A stretch of DNA of 9,319 nt from Actinomycetota bacterium. GTDB taxonomy: Bacteria > Actinomycetota > Thermoleophilia > Gaiellales > Gaiellaceae. Of this stretch, positions 1-5,718 are shown piece after piece. The stretch spans positions 1-9,319 of the forward strand of contig VAXT01000012.1 of assembly GCA_005883245.1 (NCBI GenBank). Direction: 5' to 3'. The position numbers and the translations under genes were made by a program. Below the pieces are notes generated by a model, which was not told the DNA's origin, ran no database searches, and saw nothing but the letters and a program-made list of their open reading frames with translations. The stretch's first letter is position 1. Every line of letters begins with the position of its first letter.

Positions 1-265
1 CTGGGGCAGCCGGCACGACCTCTGCGGGGGGAGGCGGCGCTGCCGGCGGCGGGGCAGGGGCGGGGTCAGGAGCGGGCGTCGTCGACGCAGCCGGTGGTGG
101 TGGCGGCGGCGGCTGCGGAAGTCTTGGAGGGTCGGGTTTCAGGCCCGCCGTCGCCCCTTGGGCGAACGCGAGCGTGCCCGCGCTCAGGACCGTGCAAACG
201 CATACGCCGAGCAGCACGATCGACGCCGAACGCCGCACAATATCCGCAGGACCCACAGCCACCAA
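1..265 (-). CDS. Secreted or membrane-anchored Pro/Ala-rich protein, 3' part outside the window
   Basis: This reading frame has no ATG start and stays open from an in-frame TGA at 281-283 to the left edge. The best start is TTG at 263-265, with GGAG 8 nt upstream; GTG at 260-262 is the alternative. The N-terminus has Arg-Arg at about residues 11-12, then a hydrophobic stretch (ASIVLLGVCVCTVLSAGTLA) and a plausible signal-peptidase site after LAFA, before QG. The chain then becomes strongly Pro/Ala-rich, with a run of seven prolines and many PAP/APPP elements. This is the pattern of a signal peptide or N-terminal anchor followed by an extended wall-spanning linker; any functional domain would lie outside the window. 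No function can be assigned. The frame and N-terminal pattern are seen directly; export is inferred. Confidence 0.6.
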   Translation of the reverse strand, partial: MVAVGPADIVRRSASIVLLGVCVCTVLSAGTLAFAQGATAGLKPDPPRLPQPPPPPPPAASTTPAPDPAPAPPPAAPPPPAEVVPAAP

Positions 266-327
266 TGATGCATCTCCAGGTCATCCCGCACAAGGCGTTT
301 GGCGAGTGCCTGCGCCGATGATCTTCC

Positions 328-346
328 CGGGGCATTTTTCGCCCCG
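328..346. other. GC-rich stem-loop between tRNA-Val and the secreted-protein gene
   Basis: CGGGGC (328-333) pairs with GCCCCG (341-346) around a 7-nt AT-rich loop. It lies downstream of the minus-strand tRNA-Val and upstream of the minus-strand secreted-protein gene. It could stop tRNA transcription or sit in the leader of the next gene, but no T-run follows on either strand. The rest of 266-492 shows nothing I can name beyond a weak inverted repeat around 353-393. Confidence 0.3.
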
Positions 347-492
347 CGCCTCAGCTCTGATCCGTGGCTCGCCCCAGCCTTGGTCAGAGGCTCGCAGCAA
401 TCTCGCAGCGTTCTCACACACAACCCTGGTCAGGTTCGCGCCGCCCTCGGCGGTTCTCACATTTTCGTCCGCACTTTCAGCGCGGGTGAAAA

Positions 493-564
493 TGGGCGCG
501 GCTGGGATCGAACCAGCGACCTCCCGCGTGTGAAGCGGGCGCTCTCCCGCTGAGCTACGCGCCC
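493..564 (-). tRNA. tRNA-Val, anticodon CAC
   Basis: All cloverleaf parts can be folded by hand on the minus strand. The acceptor GGGCGCG (564-558) pairs with CGCGCCC (500-494), with discriminator A at 493. The anticodon stem CCCGC/GCGGG encloses the loop TTCACAC, giving anticodon CAC (530-532), which reads the valine codon GUG. The T arm is GCTGG-TTCGATC-CCAGC. The D arm starts with GCTC after TA. The 3' CCA is not encoded, because TT follows the discriminator. GUG is a heavily used valine codon in this GC-rich window. Confidence 0.95.
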
Positions 565-575
565 TCGGGCTGCTC

Positions 576-581
576 AGATTA
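576..581 (-). promoter_or_regulatory. Possible -10 box for tRNA-Val
   Basis: On the minus strand TAATCT lies 11 nt before the first base of the tRNA, a plausible -10 placement for a tRNA promoter. No convincing -35 hexamer is visible 16-18 nt further upstream, so this is weak. Confidence 0.3.
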
Positions 582-715
582 GCCGCTGCTACGCTGCGGT
601 TGCCCGGTCGCGCTAGGCGGGGAGCTAGCGGTTCCCTGAGCCCGCAATCCGCTTCAGCGGGGCCGAATTCCCTCTCGAGGGGGCATCGTTCGAGACACGG
701 GCCTGCGTCGTGAGC

Positions 716-822
716 GTCGACGGCCAGGTTCCGCGCACTGGGAGCTTGTGAACCGCGTCAGATCCGGGAGGAAGCAGCGCTAAGCAATCCCTTCCAGGTG
801 CCGCGGGTCGGCCTGGCCCGAG
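716..822 (+). ncRNA. ffs: Signal recognition particle RNA, small bacterial (4.5S) type
   Basis: The conserved SRP domain IV core is recognisable at about 750-779: GUGAACC, then GUCAGAUCCGGGAGGAAGCAGC, which matches the bacterial consensus GUCAGGUCCGGAAGGAAGCAGC closely. The outer arms fold into one long hairpin. GGCCAGG (722-728) pairs with CCTGGCC (812-818), and CTGGGAG (738-744) pairs with CTTCCAG (791-797). The length of roughly 100 nt fits the short form lacking an Alu domain. This RNA binds Ffh and helps target nascent membrane and secreted proteins. Its position just upstream of dnaX is a known arrangement in Actinobacteria. The ends are approximate because they were set by base pairing. 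No U-run terminator was seen before dnaX. Confidence 0.88.
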
Positions 823-907
823 CAAGCAGCGCAACGCACCGGCTCGGTCGAGCCCACAGAGGAGGGTGTGCGGCCGGGTATCTGATTCAATCGGCGCGAG
901 TGGTTTC

Positions 908-2500
908 TTGACCGCGCTCTACCGCAAATATCGTCCGCAGGGCTTCGACGACGTGGTCGGCCAGGAGCCGGTCGTCCGCACGCTGAGGAACGCGGTCTCG
1001 GCCGGGAACGTGCGCCAGGCGTACCTCTTCGCCGGGCCGCGCGGAACCGGCAAGACGTCGCTCGCGCGCATCCTCGCCAAGGCGCTCAACTGCGCGCACG
1101 GCCCGACGCCCGATCCCGACGGAACGTGCCATGCCTGCGTCGCGATCGCGGCGGGAACGTCGCTCGACGTGGTCGAGATGGACGCGGCCTCGCAGCGCGG
1201 CATAGACGACATCCGCGAGATCCGCGAGCGAGTCGTGCTCCAGCCGGTGGAGGGCCGCTACAAGGTGTACATCCTCGACGAGGCGCACCAGCTCACCGAT
1301 GCGGCCTTCAACGCGCTTCTGAAGCTGATCGAGGAGCCGCCGCCCCACCTGGTGTTCGTCTTCTGCACGACCGAGCTGCAGAAGATGCTGTCCACCGTCC
1401 GGTCGCGCTGCCAGACGTTCGTCCTTTCGCGCCCGCGGTTGCCGGAAATCGTCCGGTACCTGAAGACGGTCGCGGAGGGCGAGGGGATCGAGGCGGCCGA
1501 GGCGGCGCTCGCGCTGATCGCCCGCTCGGCGCGCGGGAGCTTCCGCGACGCCGTCTCGACGCTCGATCAGCTGTCCGCGGCGACCGAGGGCAAGGTGACG
1601 GTGCAGGCGGTGCTGCAACTGCTCGGGGCGGTCGAGGAGGAGGCGCTGTTCCGGATCTGCGACTTCGTGGTCGACCGCGACACGGCCGGGGCACTGACGT
1701 TCCTCGAGGAGCTCGCAGAGCAGGGCCAGGATCTCGGCCGGCTCGTCACGGATCTCCTCGAGCACCTGAGGCACGTCCTGCTCGTCCAGCACATGGGTGA
1801 GGTGCCCGACTCGTTGCCGCTCACGGACGAGACGCGCGAGCGGCTGCGCGCCCAGGCGAACCAGCTCGGCGAGTCGACGGTGCTCCGCCTCTGCGACCTG
1901 CTCGCGGTGGCCGTGGACGACATGCGCCAGGGCGGAGACCCGCGGCTGCCGCTCGAGCTCGCGCTCGTCAAGGTGACGCGGCCGGCGGCGGACATGGAGC
2001 GCGAATCGATCGCGTACCGCCTCGAGCAGCTCGAGTCACGTGCCCAGCCGGGACACGTCCACGGACCTGGTACCGAGACTGGTCCCGTTGAGACCGCGCC
2101 ACCGGAGACTGCGCCGAAGGAGCCACCCTCGGTCGAGCTCTCGCAGCTCCAGGAGGCCTGGCAGCGGACGATCCTGCCAGCCGTCGAGCAGAAGTCGATC
2201 CCGACGGCGTCGATGCTCCGCGAGGCGCATCCGTCGCAGCTCGACGAGGATCGGCTCACGGTCGAGTTCCCAGCGGCGGCGTCGTTCCACCGCCAGCTCG
2301 CCGAGGAGCCGAAGAACGCGACGCTCCTCGCGGAGGCGCTCTACGAGGTGACCGGCCGCAAGCTCGCGCTCGATTTTGCCGTGGGCGAGAACCGCGGCGA
2401 CGGCCCCGAGGAGGCAGAGCAGCCGGCCGGTGAGGAAGAGATCGTCCAGCTGATGAAAGACACCTTCGATGCGCGCGAAGTCGGTGGGGACACCGACTGA
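908..2500 (+). CDS. dnaX: DNA polymerase III subunits gamma/tau (clamp loader)
   Basis: This is the ATPase of the clamp loader, which opens the DnaN ring and, as tau, links polymerase and helicase at the fork. It is 530 aa from TTG 908, which gives the usual start MTALYRKYRPQ. An in-frame GTG at 866 would add 14 unmatched residues and touches a GAGGAGG with no spacing, so I prefer 908, although its own ribosome site is weak. Visible parts: Walker A GPRGTGKT (about 43-50), zinc-module cysteines 62, 74 and 77, Walker B ILDEAH (about 122-127), sensor I CTTE, and SRC arginine-finger motif (166-168). Helical domain III follows, then a Pro/Glu-rich linker (about 370-410) and a C-terminal domain ending in an acidic tail. 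The second zinc ligand, Cys in E. coli, is Asp 71 here. No A-rich frameshift site for a separate gamma form was seen. Confidence 0.96.
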   Translation: MTALYRKYRPQGFDDVVGQEPVVRTLRNAVSAGNVRQAYLFAGPRGTGKTSLARILAKALNCAHGPTPDPDGTCHACVAIAAGTSLDVVEMDAASQRGIDDIREIRERVVLQPVEGRYKVYILDEAHQLTDAAFNALLKLIEEPPPHLVFVFCTTELQKMLSTVRSRCQTFVLSRPRLPEIVRYLKTVAEGEGIEAAEAALALIARSARGSFRDAVSTLDQLSAATEGKVTVQAVLQLLGAVEEEALFRICDFVVDRDTAGALTFLEELAEQGQDLGRLVTDLLEHLRHVLLVQHMGEVPDSLPLTDETRERLRAQANQLGESTVLRLCDLLAVAVDDMRQGGDPRLPLELALVKVTRPAADMERESIAYRLEQLESRAQPGHVHGPGTETGPVETAPPETAPKEPPSVELSQLQEAWQRTILPAVEQKSIPTASMLREAHPSQLDEDRLTVEFPAAASFHRQLAEEPKNATLLAEALYEVTGRKLALDFAVGENRGDGPEEAEQPAGEEEIVQLMKDTFDAREVGGDTD

Positions 2501-2608
2501 CGGGATCGAGCCTTCCTGGGCGCGGTCGTAACCGCCGTAGCTGATCCGCCAGGCTGCCCGAAGTCGAGCCCTCCGCGTTAGCCGCATGTGAGCGGCACGT
2601 GAGGCGTC

Positions 2609-2628
2609 GTCCCGACCCTGGTCAGGAC
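2609..2628. promoter_or_regulatory. Inverted repeat upstream of the LamG gene
   Basis: The 20-bp site reads GTCC-C-GACC-CT-GGTC-A-GGAC: two 4-bp arms on each side around a 2-nt centre, with one C/A mismatch. It lies 53 nt before the LamG start codon in the 181-bp gap after dnaX. That is a reasonable place for an operator, or for the end of a short transcript. No clear -35/-10 pair is seen next to it. Function is inferred from position only. Confidence 0.3.
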
Positions 2629-2681
2629 ACAAAGGCGAACCGGGACGTTGCAGTGCAGGCGTCCCAGGAAGGGGCTCTCAA

Positions 2682-4028
2682 ATGCCCAAGTACTTCAATA
2701 GGCTGCCGCTTTTGCTCTGTGCGCTCGTTGCGTTGACGGTCGGCGTCCTATCTTCAGCGAATGCAGCGACGCCCGCGGTGGCGACCGACACAGTGGTGCC
2801 ACCCGGGCTCGTGTTGTGGAACAAGCTTGGGAGCGAGGACGAGATTACGCATAGTGCCTACGGACCGAATCTCGTCATGTCCGACTGTGCACTCTTCGGC
2901 TGCGGGCTCGACGTGCCCGGGATGCTGGGGTATCCCCCGGGCGTTTTCGGCGGTGCGGCGAGCATCACTGGCGGCCCGTACTTCTCGGGTGCTCGAGTCC
3001 ACACTGCGCTCCTCCGGGACCCGATCATGAATCCCGAGCACGGGGCCGTCGAGGTCTGGTACCGGCAGGAGTCGGACCCCGTTCCCTATCAGCACAACCC
3101 GCATCGCATCTTCGGCGGGCCGTACAGCCTGACCGGAGTGGACGAGGTCAACCTCTACAGCCAGGACGCCACCGACTCCGGCGACCCGCGGCTGCACTTC
3201 AGCCTGTTCTTCGGCGAAGAGCCGCCGCCGTTCACACCCCCGCACCTAGTTCCCGCTCTCTCCCTGGTCGACGGCGTCGACGGCTACCCGATCTCGGCGC
3301 ACAACGGCAGCTGGATCCACGTCGCCGGCGTGTGGGACCGCAACGGGATCGATGGCAGCGCGGACACGATCCGCCTCTACGTCAACGGAGAAGTCGTCGC
3401 GGCGACGCAGGACAGCAGCTGGGGTTCGACCAGGTGCAACAACCGCCTCCCCGGCGTCGACCGGTGCTTCCTCGACGTCGCCGGCTGCAACGACACCTGC
3501 GCAGATACCTTCGCGGAGGACAACCTGAAGGTCTGGGACATCGCCAAGACCGACTACAGCGACCGTTTCCGCGAGGGCTTCGGCAACGAGCCGCCGGACT
3601 GTTCGGGAGTCACGACCGCGCCCAGCTCGATCTGGCCCGCGATGCGCCACATGATGGCACTGGTCACCCTTTCCGGGGCGACCGACCCCGACGGCGACAT
3701 GCTCGGATATCACATCGACGGTGTCACGCAGGACGAGTACGTGACCGGCATCGGTGACGAAACCTCCCCCGACGCCGCCCTCACGCCCGCCGGGGCAAAC
3801 TCGAACAACGTTCTCGTTCGCTCGGAGGCCAACCCCCGCTTCAACGGTCGCGTCTACCGGATCGCCTACACCGTTTCCGACGGCAACGGGGGCAGCTGCT
3901 CCGGCACAGCGGGTCCGACCGCGAACACGACGGCCAAGGTCGGTGTGCACTGGAGGAAGGGGATCTCCGCAATCGACGACGGCAACGCGATGAGCTGGAA
4001 CTCCTTCACGGGGGTACGCGTGCCGTAG
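2682..4028 (+). CDS. Secreted LamG/concanavalin-like domain protein
   Basis: A 448-aa exported protein with a good ribosome site (AGGAAGGGG at 2666-2674, 7 nt before ATG). Residues 1-28 form a signal peptide: Lys/Arg n-region, hydrophobic LPLLLCALVALTVGVL, cleavage after ANA. Residues about 80-290 look like a LamG-type jelly roll, with AVEVWYR, then WIHVAGVWDRNG, DTIRLYVNGEVV and finally DNLKVWD, the usual edge-strand signatures. Such folds bind sugars or proteins, or act as passive modules beside enzymes. Residues about 307-435 resemble a Cys-flanked beta-sandwich repeat often found at the ends of bacterial extracellular proteins: a WP element, then LSGATDPDGD, DGVTQDE, GRVYRIAYTVSDG and an AIDDG ending. 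Eight cysteines remain in the mature protein (69, 74, 252, 262, 269, 273, 307, 406), so disulfides are likely. No sortase motif, lipobox or catalytic residues were seen. The ligand is unknown. Confidence 0.85.
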   Translation: MPKYFNRLPLLLCALVALTVGVLSSANAATPAVATDTVVPPGLVLWNKLGSEDEITHSAYGPNLVMSDCALFGCGLDVPGMLGYPPGVFGGAASITGGPYFSGARVHTALLRDPIMNPEHGAVEVWYRQESDPVPYQHNPHRIFGGPYSLTGVDEVNLYSQDATDSGDPRLHFSLFFGEEPPPFTPPHLVPALSLVDGVDGYPISAHNGSWIHVAGVWDRNGIDGSADTIRLYVNGEVVAATQDSSWGSTRCNNRLPGVDRCFLDVAGCNDTCADTFAEDNLKVWDIAKTDYSDRFREGFGNEPPDCSGVTTAPSSIWPAMRHMMALVTLSGATDPDGDMLGYHIDGVTQDEYVTGIGDETSPDAALTPAGANSNNVLVRSEANPRFNGRVYRIAYTVSDGNGGSCSGTAGPTANTTAKVGVHWRKGISAIDDGNAMSWNSFTGVRVP

Positions 4029-4066
4029 TTAGGCGGAACACCGCTCAGAGAATGCAACCCAACGAC

Positions 4067-4101
4067 GAGAGGAGCTCCCTGGTGGGGGCTTCTCTCTTGT
4101 T
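4067..4101 (+). terminator. Rho-independent terminator after the LamG gene
   Basis: A 13-bp stem (4067-4079 with 4084-4096, two G-U pairs) closes the tetraloop TGGT and is followed by TTGTT. The lower stem is GAGAGGAGC with GCTTCTCTC; the upper stem is TCCC with GGGG. It starts 38 nt after the LamG stop codon, so that gene appears to be a closed transcription unit. ybaB therefore probably has its own promoter between here and 4209. Confidence 0.8.
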
Positions 4102-4209
4102 GGACACAGCCGTTCTTCCTGGAGCTTTCCACCGAACCCGCCTGGTCTCAGTGGACCTCCCGTAACCTAGGACGCCTAAGAAGCCGAAAGCGGGAGGCGG
4201 GACGAGCCC

Positions 4210-4530
4210 ATGGACATGAACAAGATGATGCAGCAGGTACAGCAGCTCCAGGCGCAGATGGCGCAGGCTCAGGAGGAGCTGAAGAACGAGACCGTCGAGG
4301 CCTCGGCCGGCGGCGGAATGGTGACGGTCAAGGCGACCGGCGACCTGCAAATCACGGAGATCAACATCGCGCCCGAGGCGATCGACCCCGACGATCCGGA
4401 GCTGCTCTCGGACATGGTGCTGGCCGCGGTCAACGAGGCGCTGCGCTCAGCCCAGGCGCTCGCCCAGTCGAAGCTCGGAGGCATGGCCGGGCTCGGCGAC
4501 CTCGGCGGGATGGGCCTACCCGGTCTCTAG
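4210..4530 (+). CDS. ybaB: YbaB/EbfC family nucleoid-associated protein
   Basis: This 106-aa protein has the typical length and layout of YbaB/EbfC, a dimeric DNA-binding protein thought to organise the nucleoid and often encoded between dnaX and recR. The N-terminal helix is Met/Gln-rich (MDMNKMMQQVQQLQAQMAQA). The core follows with VEASAGGGMVTVKATGDLQITEINIAPEA split over about 29-57, then the DDPELLSDMVLAAVNEAL helix, and a Gly/Met-rich tail from about residue 89. A GGGAGG at 4192-4197 sits about 12 nt before ATG, slightly far for a ribosome site. A TAACCT at 4163-4168 could be a -10 box, but no good -35 was found. Its last 15 nt overlap the end of the opposing response-regulator gene. Confidence 0.95.
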   Translation: MDMNKMMQQVQQLQAQMAQAQEELKNETVEASAGGGMVTVKATGDLQITEINIAPEAIDPDDPELLSDMVLAAVNEALRSAQALAQSKLGGMAGLGDLGGMGLPGL

Positions 4531-4947
4531 GCGCTCCTGCCACTCCCTCCGCAGCGCCTCGCGCTCGCCGCGCCCTGCTCGCTCGAGCACTTCTCGCACG
4601 CGGTCGATCAGCTCGCTCGGATCGAACGGCTTCGTGATGTAGCCGAGCCCGCCGACCTCGTGCCCGCGCTCCTCGTCGGACCGATCCGAGCGGGCGCTCA
4701 GGAACAGAATCGGAATCTCGCGCGTCTCGGGCGAGGCCGCGAGCTCTGTGGCGACCTCCCAGCCGTCGATCCCGGGCAACATGACGTCCAGCAGGATCAG
4801 GTCCGGGTGTTCCGTACGAGCGAGCGCGAGCGCGGTCTCTCCGTCGGACGCCTCCAGCGTCTGGAAGCCGACCGCGTCGAGGTTGAGCTGGCAGACGAGG
4901 CGGATCGCGTTCTCGTCGTCGACGATCAGGATCCGCTCCTCGGCCAT
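4516..4947 (-). CDS. Single-domain (REC-only) response regulator
   Basis: A 143-aa receiver domain with no DNA-binding or enzymatic output domain. The acidic pocket is D10-D11 (ILIVDDE), the phosphoacceptor is D54 (LILLDVMLPGIDG), the switch Ser is S84 (LFLSAR), and the conserved Lys is K106 (YITKPFDP). An Arg/Glu-rich helix of about 20 residues ends the protein. ATG 4947 places the start directly before the first beta strand; the longer upstream frame has no receiver-like sequence and would run across the promoter gap towards recR. No histidine kinase lies nearby. REC-only proteins usually pass phosphate in a relay or act by binding a partner, so the output is unknown. The gene is convergent with ybaB (15-nt overlap) and divergent from recR (170-nt gap). 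Confidence 0.9.
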   Translation of the reverse strand: MAEERILIVDDENAIRLVCQLNLDAVGFQTLEASDGETALALARTEHPDLILLDVMLPGIDGWEVATELAASPETREIPILFLSARSDRSDEERGHEVGGLGYITKPFDPSELIDRVREVLERAGRGEREALRREWQERLETG

Positions 4948-5117
4948 CGAGCGCGACTCGGCCGCTTCCTCGGCGGCCCAGTAGCGCGCCTCGCGCTCGC
5001 GACAGGCGTACGGGCGGGGGACGCGCGCGTGGCAACGCACTCTCTCGGAAAGGACGGCTGGGCTCACCGCTCGGACACTACAGCGGGCAATCCGACTCGC
5101 CAAGGCACAATTCGGCC

Positions 5118-5708
5118 ATGCTCTCACCGGCCGTCGAAAACCTCGTCGCGCAGCTGACGCGTCTGCCTGGAGTCGGCACGCGTACGGCGCATCGGCTCGC
5201 CTTCCACCTGCTCCGGGTGCCGCGCGACGAGGCGCAGGCTCTGGCTGCAGCGATCGACGAGGTCAAGGAGCGCGTCCGCTTCTGCAGCGAGTGCGGCAAC
5301 CTGACCGAGGAGGAACGCTGCGCGATCTGCCGCGACGAGCGGCGCGACCGGACGCTCGTGTGCGTCGTCGAGCAGCCCGCCGACCTCGTCTCCCTGGAAC
5401 GCACCCACGAATATCGCGGCCTGTACCACGTCCTGGGCGGATCGCTCTCCCCCATCGACGGCGTCGAGCCCGAGCACCTGCGGATCGACGAGCTGCTGGG
5501 GCGCGTCGACCGGAACGGCATCGAGGAGGTCGTGCTCGCGACGAACCCGAACATGACCGGCGAGGCGACGGCCGCGTACCTCGCCGACCGGCTCCGCGGG
5601 CGCGTGCGTGTCACTCGGCTCGCGAGCGGCCTGCCCGTCGGAGGAGACCTCGAGTACGCCGACGAAGTCACCCTCGGGCGTGCGCTTAGCGGCCGCCGAG
5701 AAATGTGA
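5118..5708 (+). CDS. recR: Recombination mediator protein RecR
   Basis: RecR is a ring-forming DNA-binding protein that works with RecO, and RecF in many bacteria, to load RecA onto gaps coated with single-strand binding protein. The protein is 196 aa, close to the E. coli length of 201. Visible parts: helix-hairpin-helix (about 9-32, LPGVGTRTAHRLAFHLL); C4 zinc finger at C56, C59, C68 and C71; Toprim domain from about 79 (VVEQPADL, then GGSLSPIDGV); and the C-terminal GLPVGGDLEYADEVTLGRAL motif. No good ribosome site precedes ATG. CACAAT at 5106-5111 ends 6 nt before the start, so a leaderless transcript is possible but the box is poor. Aspartokinase follows 10 nt after the stop, so the two are probably co-transcribed. 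Confidence 0.96.
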   Translation: MLSPAVENLVAQLTRLPGVGTRTAHRLAFHLLRVPRDEAQALAAAIDEVKERVRFCSECGNLTEEERCAICRDERRDRTLVCVVEQPADLVSLERTHEYRGLYHVLGGSLSPIDGVEPEHLRIDELLGRVDRNGIEEVVLATNPNMTGEATAAYLADRLRGRVRVTRLASGLPVGGDLEYADEVTLGRALSGRREM

Positions 5709-5718
5709 TCATCCCGCG

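Noticed and set aside
423..434. The 12-mer ACCCTGGTCAGG occurs here and again at 2615-2626, both upstream of genes for exported proteins.
   Set aside because: A shared 12-mer is expected by chance about this often in a 9-kb GC-rich window, and the flanks do not match.
887..1792. A 301-aa minus-strand frame opposite dnaX.
   Set aside because: It is Arg/Glu/Leu-rich shadow sequence of the conserved dnaX gene, a common effect at high GC.
2522..2535. Hairpin GCGGT-CGTA-ACCGC 21 nt after the dnaX stop.
   Set aside because: Only 5 bp with no T-run; too weak to call a terminator.
4948..5127. A 60-residue N-terminal extension of the response regulator.
   Set aside because: It is Arg/Ala/Cys-rich with no receiver-like pattern and would cover the gap and the recR start; ATG 4947 starts right at the first receiver strand.
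5608..5718. A longer aspartokinase start at 5608 that would add 37 residues.
   Set aside because: The extra part lies inside recR in another frame and does not look like aspartokinase; ATG 5719 is 10 nt after the recR stop.
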